Both the position numbers and the translations under genes were made by a program. This document shows, one piece after another, positions 22,870-28,781 of a DNA stretch of 28,781 nt (positions are counted from its first letter, which is position 1; every line of letters starts with the position of its first letter). The DNA lies in assembly GCA_964533275.1 (NCBI GenBank), contig CAZHJK010000029.1:1-28781 (forward strand), in the 5' to 3' direction. This DNA is from CAZHJK01 sp964533275 (GTDB taxonomy: Bacteria > Bacillota > Clostridia > Eubacteriales > Garciellaceae). The notes beneath the pieces are model-generated. The model ran no database searches, was not told where the DNA came from, and saw nothing but the letters and a program-made list of their open reading frames with translations.

Positions 22870-23759
22870 TGGATTTTTTAGTCAATATATTAGAACAAGG
22901 CTTAATTTTTGGGATTATGGTTTTAGGAGTATATATAACCTATAAACTGTTGGATTTTCCTGATTTATCTGTGGATGGTACTTTCCCACTGGGAGCCTGT
23001 ATTACAGCATCTGCAATGGTATCAGGTTTGAATCCATGGATTGCAACCATTTTAGCCTTTATAGGAGGGTCCATGGCAGGAGCCATAACAGGATTTTTGC
23101 ATGTTAAACTAAGGATTACAAATCTTTTATCAGGAATATTAGTAATGACAGGGGTTTACTCCATAAATCTAAGAATAATGGGTAAGGCAAATGTGGCATT
23201 ATTTCAACAAAATACAATATTTACATCTGGAATAAGTATTATAATGGTACTTTTAGTCTTAACAATTATAATTAAGATTTTATTGGATCTTTTTTTAAAA
23301 ACAAAGTTAGGATTTCTATTGAATGCCGTTGGGGATAATCCTGTTTTAGTCACCTCTATAGGATTAGATATAGGAAAGGTTAAATTTTTAGGTTTAGCCT
23401 TATCTAATGGGTTGGTAGCATTGGCAGGTTCAATAATGGCTCAATATCAAGGCTTTTCAGATGTAGGAATGGGTACTGGTGTTATTGTAATGGGATTAGC
23501 ATCTATAATAATAGGCGAGATGGTTTTTAAAAAATTACCCCTAATACTTCCTACGACAATAGCTCTATTAGGATCTATACTTTATAAGGCTAGCACTGCC
23601 TTTGCACTACGCATGGGATTACCAGCCACAGACTTAAAGTTAATTACTGCAATTATCGTTATAGGTATTCTGGCTATATATGGGAAAGGAATTTCACTAC
23701 CATGGAAGAAAAGAAATAGAGGAGGTGCTTCCCTTGTTGCAACTACGAAATCTATCTAA
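22869..23759 (+). CDS. ABC transporter permease (TrpY-like, branched-chain type fold)
   Basis: 296 residues, with about eight or nine hydrophobic helices. LLDFPDLSVDGTFPLGA near the N-terminus and GLALSNGLVALAGSIMAQYQGF are hallmarks of the permease that accompanies ABC_sub_bind lipoproteins. It forms the membrane channel with the ATPase encoded next. Its start overlaps the lipoprotein stop by one base, and its end overlaps the ATPase start by 26 bases, so the three are tightly coupled. Confidence 0.93.
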   Translation: MDFLVNILEQGLIFGIMVLGVYITYKLLDFPDLSVDGTFPLGACITASAMVSGLNPWIATILAFIGGSMAGAITGFLHVKLRITNLLSGILVMTGVYSINLRIMGKANVALFQQNTIFTSGISIIMVLLVLTIIIKILLDLFLKTKLGFLLNAVGDNPVLVTSIGLDIGKVKFLGLALSNGLVALAGSIMAQYQGFSDVGMGTGVIVMGLASIIIGEMVFKKLPLILPTTIALLGSILYKASTAFALRMGLPATDLKLITAIIVIGILAIYGKGISLPWKKRNRGGASLVATTKSI

Positions 23760-24537
23760 GACCTTTAATCAAGGGACAATAAATGAAAAAGCTATATTTA
23801 ACAAACTTTCTCTTTCTATCCATGAGGGCGATTTTGTTACAATTATTGGGAGCAATGGAGCTGGAAAGTCTACTTTATTAAATATAATATCAGGGGTTAT
23901 ACTACAGGACGAGGGAACTATCCAACTAAAAAATAAAGATATTTCACAGTTAGAGGAATATAAAAGAAGTAAATATATTGGAAGGGTATTTCAAGATCCA
24001 GCTTTGGGAACATCACCTAAAATGACTTTATTAGAAAACCTCTCTATGGCATATAATAAAGGGAAAAGATTTAATCTATCTCCTGGTATATCCAAGAAGA
24101 ACATTTCGTTTTTCAAAGAAATTCTCTCAGAGCTATCATTAGGGCTTGAGGATAGGCTTAATTCAAAGGTAGGATTGTTATCGGGGGGGCAAAGACAAGC
24201 GCTTGCTCTACTTATGGCTACTATAACCAGCCCTGGAATTTTGCTATTAGACGAACATACAGCAGCTTTAGATCCAAAGACATCGGAGAATATATCCTTA
24301 TTAACAGATAAAATTATTAAAGAAAAAGGAATAACAACATTGATGGTCACCCATAATTTAAAACAGGCTATTGAAATGGGTAATCGTATATTAATGCTTC
24401 ACAGAGGTAAGGTTATACTAGATTGTAAGGGAAAAGAAAAGAATGATCTAACAATGAAAAAGCTATTAGGCTATTTTGAAAGCGCTGGTGGAGAAGATAT
24501 GATGTCAGACGAAATGCTGTTTTCAAATATTGGTTAA
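23734..24537 (+). CDS. ABC transporter ATPase (TrpZ-like)
   Basis: 267 residues from a TTG start at 23734, chosen because GGAGGT at 23721-23726 lies seven bases upstream and LLQLRNLSKTF is the usual N-terminus; an upstream in-frame ATG at 23680 has no site and overlaps the permease more. Walker A is GSNGAGKST (about residues 39-47), the signature is LSGGQRQALAL, Walker B is ILLLDEHTAALDP and the switch is VTHN. It powers the transporter formed with the two upstream gene products. No clear terminator hairpin follows the stop. Confidence 0.92.
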   Translation: MLQLRNLSKTFNQGTINEKAIFNKLSLSIHEGDFVTIIGSNGAGKSTLLNIISGVILQDEGTIQLKNKDISQLEEYKRSKYIGRVFQDPALGTSPKMTLLENLSMAYNKGKRFNLSPGISKKNISFFKEILSELSLGLEDRLNSKVGLLSGGQRQALALLMATITSPGILLLDEHTAALDPKTSENISLLTDKIIKEKGITTLMVTHNLKQAIEMGNRILMLHRGKVILDCKGKEKNDLTMKKLLGYFESAGGEDMMSDEMLFSNIG

Positions 24538-24626
24538 AATATAAAATCATAGTATAATATCAAGGCATTAATTGAAAACTAATAACATATCTATGCTTCG
24601 CTACTTTTATATGGGAGAGATGAAAT

Positions 24627-24815
24627 ATGATTAGTAAAGAACAATTGATGCTTGTTGCCACAAATTGTCCAGGATATGATCCGATTAATGAAGGCTTTTC
24701 AGCCACTATAGGAGGAAAGTATGGGGAATCCTGTGAGAATTGCTATAATTGGGAGGACAATAAATGTCAAGTAGATTTATTTGATGATGTTCTAACAAGT
24801 GTAGATCAAGAATAA
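24627..24815 (+). CDS. Small four-cysteine protein of unknown function
   Basis: 62 residues, acidic. Cys14, and Cys36, Cys39 and Cys47 in CENCYNWEDNKC, form a CxxC-x7-C group that probably binds zinc or another metal. There is no signal peptide or membrane segment. GGGAGAG precedes the ATG. It is a single gene with its own terminator. I recognise the layout as common in small clostridial proteins but know no function. Confidence 0.8.
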   Translation: MISKEQLMLVATNCPGYDPINEGFSATIGGKYGESCENCYNWEDNKCQVDLFDDVLTSVDQE

Positions 24816-24837
24816 AATATCTAATAATAATAAAAGT

Positions 24838-24866
24838 AAAAATCCTTTGGGATTTTTATTTTTATT
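24838..24866 (+). terminator. Terminator after the four-Cys gene
   Basis: AAAAATCC (24838-24845) pairs with GGATTTTT (24850-24857) and is followed by ATTTTTATT. Confidence 0.9.
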
Positions 24867-24899
24867 ATTAAAAAGCTTTACTTTTATAAAGAAAAAAAT

Positions 24900-24988
24900 G
24901 GGCTTTAAGGGGAAATAGCCCCTGCTGGTTTTGGAAGATGCTAAGGATGAACGATTAGTAGTTTTACCTGCAAAATTAGTGAAGCTAC
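24900..24988 (+). other. Possible structured RNA or regulatory region
   Basis: GGGCT (24900-24904) can pair with AGCCC (24917-24921), or AGGGG with CCCCT in the same place, giving two exclusive hairpins. GTAG (24958-24961) can pair with CTAC (24984-24987) further on. A good -10 (TATAAT, 25009-25014) without a clear -35 lies after this region, so it may be a short independent RNA or an upstream control region rather than the leader of the next gene. No known riboswitch core matched. Confidence 0.3.
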
Positions 24989-25073
24989 ATTTTTAATCAA
25001 ATTTATTGTATAATAATAATGACTTGAGGAAATTGCATAATAGACTTTCATACTATAAATGTGAGGAATTATT

Positions 25074-26399
25074 ATGAATAATATGAAGAAATTTATTGTT
25101 TTCATTTTGACATTATTAATTGCAAGTACATTCTTTACACAATCTATGGCTGCTTCAGAAGTATTATATGACTCTTATAAGGGACAGTTGGGGATTGAGA
25201 TTAGAAGCTACAGCCCTAATTGGACTGGAGATAAACTTGAGGAAGTTTATGAAGAATTATTGAATAATATTCATGGAGAAGAAATAGAATATTTAAGCAC
25301 TATTAATTTATATCCTGATAATCCCTTTGGGGGTGAAGAGGAGGGTCTATATCATGGGGCCTATCAAAGCAATCTATTTTCAAATAAAACCAATTATAAA
25401 ATTAAGAAAAATAGAGTAATCGACCTTTTTAATATGCAGGAAAAAGAAAGTATTAATGAAATTGCTAAAACTTTATCCCATGAATATGGCCATCATTTTA
25501 CATTTTACTACATATTAAAGGGAGAAAATAAAACCTTTGAACAATGGCGTGACACAAAATATGCAAAAATTAGAGGGCTTACAGACGATAATAGGGTTAG
25601 AAATGATTATAGTAATGGACACCAATGGAATATTACAGAAATTGCAGCTGAGGACTATATTCAACTTTATGGTTCGCCAAATGCGAAGACTCCAAATTTA
25701 TATGATGATATTATAGTAAGAGCAGAAAAACAGACATTAGATGAGATAATAAAGTGGAATAATCACATTTTTAATGTATATCCCCAAGAAAATTTTAATA
25801 TCCCTCTAGCTAATAATGTTGCTAATTTACGACAATATTGGGCTACCATTAGCGGCATTGATATAGATGAGTATAATGAACCTCCTACTGGTTCTGTTGT
25901 TGGTTTGACCGAGGTGAAAAATCTAGGGCATGATAAGAAACAATTTATAATAAGATGGACAGAAAGCAAGGATAGGGATTCATCTAATCTTCTTTATACT
26001 CTTGTGGCATATGATCAAAAGCAGCATCAAGTAATTCCCATTAAAACTGTAAAACAGGGAGAAGAATTAGTAGCTGTTATAGGGAGTACAAAAGTAATAA
26101 ATGAAAATGAAATTATCTTCTATAGTGATATTTTCATCGACAGCCCTAAAAATATTCGTGTATTTACAATGGATGAACATGGAAATATTATATCCTCTAA
26201 CATTATAGTTATTGATTTTAATAATCCAGTTATTACAGAGCTGAATCAAATGAAAAATATTCAAGAAAGAATTACAAATGAGGAAATAGAAAACAATATG
26301 GAAGTACTTGTAGATAACCAGAAAGATGAAGTAGAGAAGGGTTGGTTAGATAATTTTTTCGACTTTATTATTGAGCTTATTAAAGGATTTATAAAGTAG
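25074..26399 (+). CDS. Secreted putative zinc metallopeptidase with Fn3-like domain
   Basis: 441 residues. The signal peptide is residues 1-26 (hydrophobic core FIVFILTLLIASTFF, likely cut after SMA). HEYGH (136-140) is a zinc-binding HEXXH motif, and ITEIAAEDY (187-195), about 50 residues later, supplies a possible third ligand Glu, as in gluzincin-type enzymes. Residues about 270-383 look like a fibronectin type III domain (GLTEVKNL...QFIIRWTES...LLYTLVAYD). The end is a charged stretch and an amphipathic helix (WLDNFFDFIIELIKGFIK) that may bind membrane. The RBS is a weak GTGAGGA. Family and substrate are unknown; proteolytic function rests on the motif only. Confidence 0.78.
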   Translation: MNNMKKFIVFILTLLIASTFFTQSMAASEVLYDSYKGQLGIEIRSYSPNWTGDKLEEVYEELLNNIHGEEIEYLSTINLYPDNPFGGEEEGLYHGAYQSNLFSNKTNYKIKKNRVIDLFNMQEKESINEIAKTLSHEYGHHFTFYYILKGENKTFEQWRDTKYAKIRGLTDDNRVRNDYSNGHQWNITEIAAEDYIQLYGSPNAKTPNLYDDIIVRAEKQTLDEIIKWNNHIFNVYPQENFNIPLANNVANLRQYWATISGIDIDEYNEPPTGSVVGLTEVKNLGHDKKQFIIRWTESKDRDSSNLLYTLVAYDQKQHQVIPIKTVKQGEELVAVIGSTKVINENEIIFYSDIFIDSPKNIRVFTMDEHGNIISSNIIVIDFNNPVITELNQMKNIQERITNEEIENNMEVLVDNQKDEVEKGWLDNFFDFIIELIKGFIK

Positions 26400-26485
26400 G
26401 GCATCGAATTGTCCACCTGATTGTAGATCCACGCCCTCGTCGTTCCGTGCTTCTGAGAGAGCGCACATTGTCTGTCTTCCCCAAA
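26400..26485. repeat. GC-rich intergenic repeat-like element
   Basis: About 86 bases with roughly 55% G+C in a genome region nearer one third, directly after a stop codon. It contains CACGCCCTCGTCGTTCCGTG and GAGAGAGCGCACATTGTCTG. In one minus-strand frame it would read LSEARNDEGVDLQSGGQFD, a kind of peptide I associate with spurious ORFs over dispersed intergenic repeats in other genomes. The unusual base composition and the lack of a supported gene point to an inserted repeat. Confidence 0.55.
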
Positions 26486-26507
26486 ATGAAATTGTAAGGA
26501 GAATGCT

Positions 26508-27239
26508 ATGTATTCTATTAAAGAAGTTTTGCAATTATTATTAATTGTTATTGTAATTGGGCTACCTCCATATTTAATAGCTTTAAAAACCTTCAGGAAT
26601 TTAAAATTAATAACTATAATAATACTATCCATTATCTATTGGGGTGGAACTATTTATACACAACAGGTGATTCCCTTTATATTAATTCTGATATTATTAA
26701 TAGTTAATAGTAGAAACAAAAAAATAATGGAGGAGTATGAGCCTAGTATAGTAAACAAAAAATTTACCCTTAAGGATTTTATTTTAATTGCTGGAGCCAC
26801 TATATTAATTAGATTTCCCATAGGAATTATAAATATTTTTTATGTTTTATTAGTGGATTTAATAGGTATAAATGTACAAAGTCAAGAAGTGGTAGATATT
26901 TTTGTGAATTCTCAAAATAATATGTTAAATATATTAATAATATTATTAGTGGTTATAGTAGCACCTCTAAATGAAGAGTTTTCAATGAGATATTGGCTTT
27001 TTGGGAAGGTGTTATCCCCAAGGGCAGGTGCTATAATAGCTGCATTGATTAGTAGTGGTTTATTTACACTATTACATTATAATATTGCAGGGGTGCCAAC
27101 TTTTTTTGTTTTAGGATTATATGCTTGTTATATTTATTATCGTAAGGGATTTTGGGGGGCGGTTACAGTTCATTTTATATTTAACTTAAGCTCAGTACTT
27201 TTATTAATGTTGACAAAACTTATAATTCCTATAGCATAG
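26508..27239 (+). CDS. CPBP-family intramembrane glutamic metalloprotease
   Basis: 243 residues with about seven or eight membrane helices. The CPBP (CAAX protease/Abi) motifs are visible: NEEFSMR (EExxxR motif), FTLLHYN (FxxxH) and VHFIFN (HxxxN), holding the catalytic Glu and His residues. Members cleave prenylated or bacteriocin-like peptides or handle membrane-bound regulators; bacterial substrates are usually unknown. AAGGAGA precedes the ATG. It follows the secreted HEXXH protein in the same direction, with the GC-rich repeat between them. Confidence 0.9.
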   Translation: MYSIKEVLQLLLIVIVIGLPPYLIALKTFRNLKLITIIILSIIYWGGTIYTQQVIPFILILILLIVNSRNKKIMEEYEPSIVNKKFTLKDFILIAGATILIRFPIGIINIFYVLLVDLIGINVQSQEVVDIFVNSQNNMLNILIILLVVIVAPLNEEFSMRYWLFGKVLSPRAGAIIAALISSGLFTLLHYNIAGVPTFFVLGLYACYIYYRKGFWGAVTVHFIFNLSSVLLLMLTKLIIPIA

Positions 27240-27311
27240 AAGTGGTAAAACATTAATTGATGATGAATATTAGGTTATAATAAATAAAAGAAACATTTGG
27301 GAGGAAAAATT

Positions 27312-28319
27312 ATGGCAGTTAAGATAAAAGATGTTGCAAGGGAAGCTAATGTTTCAGTGGCGACAGTTTCAAGGGTATTAAATAATGTGCCACTTGTAAA
27401 TGATGATACAAAGAAAAGAGTACAGGATGCGATTAAAAGAACTGGATACAAACCAAATGCTATTGCAAGGAGCTTGAAAATGCAAAAAACAAACACCTTT
27501 GGCATTATGATTCCAGATATCACTAGTCCATATTACACTGAGATTGTAAGAGGGGTAGAGGATATATGCAATATGTATGATTATCATATTATTCTATGTA
27601 ATACAGACTCAAATGCAAAAAAAGAAGAAACATATTTAGATGTATTGATTGAAAAACAATGCGATGGAATACTATACATAGGAAAGGGTATTTCCCAAGA
27701 ACTAAAAAATAAAATGGTTGATAGTAATGTACCATTAGTAATTGGAGCTATCCATGATCATGAGTATTCTATACCTAGTGTTATGATTGATAATGAAAAG
27801 GCTGCCTATGATATAGCTAAGTTTTTAATTGAAAAGGGACATAAAGAAATAGCATATTTTTCAGATAATGATCATAATGCTTTAGTTGCGAGGGAAAGAG
27901 AAGAGGGCTTTAGAAATGCTCTAGAAGAAGAAGGCTTAGAGCTGCCTAAGGAATGGGAGAAGATGGGGGAAACAACCGTCCTAGGGGGTTATAAAATGAT
28001 GGAAGCCCTGTTAAAAGAGGAAAGGAGACCAACAGCAATTGTGGCTGTTAATGATGAGGCGGCTTTAGGAGCTATACGAAAAGCTAGTGAAGAAGGTATT
28101 AATATACCAAGAGATATGAGTATTTGTGGATATAATAATTACTATATATCAGAATGGGTAAGACCTTCAATAACTACCGTGGCTCAACCAATGTATGATA
28201 TAGGAGCAGTAAGTGCTCGAATGCTTATAAAAATGATTAATGATGAAGAGTTAGCTTCAAAACATATAATAGTACCCCATGAGATAATAGAAAGAGAATC
28301 TACTTCTTCTATAATATAA
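27312..28319 (+). CDS. LacI-family transcriptional regulator
   Basis: 335 residues. The N-terminal helix-turn-helix and hinge helix read VKIKDVAREANVSVATVSRV and NAIARSLKMQKT, followed by a periplasmic-binding-protein-like effector domain (FGIMIPDITSPYYTEIVRGV, GYNNYYISEWVRPSITTVAQP). Family members bind a sugar or related ligand and repress or activate carbon-use genes. The start at 27312 follows GGGAGG; an in-frame GTG-like start just upstream would overlap that site. No sugar transport or metabolism gene is next to it, so the ligand cannot be named. No convincing terminator follows. Confidence 0.94.
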   Translation: MAVKIKDVAREANVSVATVSRVLNNVPLVNDDTKKRVQDAIKRTGYKPNAIARSLKMQKTNTFGIMIPDITSPYYTEIVRGVEDICNMYDYHIILCNTDSNAKKEETYLDVLIEKQCDGILYIGKGISQELKNKMVDSNVPLVIGAIHDHEYSIPSVMIDNEKAAYDIAKFLIEKGHKEIAYFSDNDHNALVAREREEGFRNALEEEGLELPKEWEKMGETTVLGGYKMMEALLKEERRPTAIVAVNDEAALGAIRKASEEGINIPRDMSICGYNNYYISEWVRPSITTVAQPMYDIGAVSARMLIKMINDEELASKHIIVPHEIIERESTSSII

Positions 28320-28462
28320 TATAGAAATATATTTATACCACTAATTTCCACTTGAAATAAGTATTTAGTGATGATAATATAGACAAGCTGACTTAAAAAA
28401 CATATGAAATATGCAAAGAGTCATTTACCAATTAAACTCTTTAAAATTTCAATAAATTACCA

Positions 28463-28491
28463 TTGACATTAAACTGAAATGTTGGTATAGT
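28463..28491 (+). promoter_or_regulatory. rRNA operon promoter P1
   Basis: TTGACA (28463-28468), a 17-base spacer and TATAGT (28486-28491). Confidence 0.85.
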
Positions 28492-28591
28492 ATTAAGTCC
28501 GAGGTAGCAATTAATAACATGCGCCTCAGAGCATAGGGGTAGGATTTACCCATTTAAATAGTCAAGAAAAGAAAAATTAATAGAAAAAGTA

Positions 28592-28620
28592 TTGACATAT
28601 TTAAAAAAATCTAGTATAGT
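28592..28620 (+). promoter_or_regulatory. rRNA operon promoter P2
   Basis: TTGACA (28592-28597), a 17-base spacer and TATAGT (28615-28620), the same hexamers and spacing as P1, 129 bases further on. Confidence 0.88.
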
Positions 28621-28781
28621 TGTAAGGGTCGCCACATGAGAGCGACATACTAGAGACAAGGGAACAGGAATAAGAAAAATCCTAAACCCAAATCATGTTG
28701 GAACCGCATTAAATGCGTTCCGGAAGAATTGGTCTTTGAAAATAGAACAGTGTAAGGAAGTAAGGGCAAAAACCTTAAATT
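28621..28781 (+). other. rRNA operon leader with boxA-like site; 16S lies beyond the window
   Basis: The leader has two hairpins: GTCGC/GCGAC (about 28628-28646) and GGAAC-GCAT/ATGC-GTTCC (about 28700-28721). TTGGTCTTTGAAAATAGAAC (from 28729) is the boxA-like sequence that typically precedes 16S rRNA in Clostridia. The 16S 5' end is not present. Confidence 0.85.

Noticed and set aside
24900..24988. yybP-ykoY (Mn2+) or c-di-AMP riboswitch
   Set aside because: AAGGGGAAATAGC slightly recalls the GGGGAGTAGC start of yybP-ykoY, but the second conserved loop is absent and the next gene is not a metal transporter.
28340..28371. CACTAA...TTAGTG dyad after the LacI-type gene as terminator
   Set aside because: The loop is long and no T-run follows, so it is not called.
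1..28781. CRISPR arrays, prophage genes, transposases, toxin-antitoxin or defence systems
   Set aside because: None was seen. The only repeats are short tandem units, one inverted repeat and one GC-rich spacer element.

Overview
The window is an AT-rich chromosomal stretch from an endospore-forming member of the Clostridia. The signs are strong AGGAGG-type ribosome binding sites, some TTG/GTG starts, a T-box leader, the cotJABC spore-coat operon and Firmicutes gene order (tig-clpP-clpX-lonB position-lon-engB). An Alkaliphilus-like relative is my guess only. It opens in a tRNA cluster and ends inside the leader of a ribosomal RNA operon; 16S itself is not reached.

Layout. 1-2180: tRNA-Gly (truncated), tRNA-Arg, an AGCS sodium:amino-acid symporter and tRNA-Gln. 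2290-10380: a small membrane protein, then protein quality control: trigger factor, ClpP, ClpX, a LonB-position protein with a catalytically dead Lon-type domain, LonA and the ribosome-assembly GTPase EngB. 10385-12793 (minus strand): a 353-aa repeat protein and four very small proteins, each carrying two short Phe/Leu-rich hydrophobic segments. Three of the four have a promoter matching the late mother-cell sigma-K consensus, and at least two of these three also have their own terminator. 12900-16520: a charged helical protein, a subtilisin-like protease without a signal peptide, an unknown exported or anchored protein and QueG (queuosine synthesis). 16600-19680: an NCS2 uracil-type permease behind a possible attenuator, and a two-subunit [4Fe-4S] fumarase. 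19826-20827: cotJABC. 20977-24540: a HutP-family protein, then a T-box-controlled ABC transporter (lipoprotein, permease, ATPase) whose leader reads best as tyrosine-specific. 24627-27240: a small four-Cys protein, a secreted HEXXH protein, a GC-rich intergenic repeat and a CPBP membrane protease. 27312-28781: a LacI-family regulator and tandem rrn promoters with a boxA-like leader.

Main points of interest. (1) The small twin-segment protein family: in one member the two 15-residue copies are identical in protein but differ at 10 of 15 codons, so the protein sequence is under strong selection. The predicted sigma-K promoters point to a late-sporulation, probably spore-envelope, role. (2) The LonB-position protein keeps the Lon protease fold signature but has lost the catalytic serine and has no ATPase domain. 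(3) Several unexplained RNA or DNA structures: the tig-clpP inverted repeat, the uracil permease leader, a GC-rich repeat at 26400 and recurring GGGG/CCCC hairpins.
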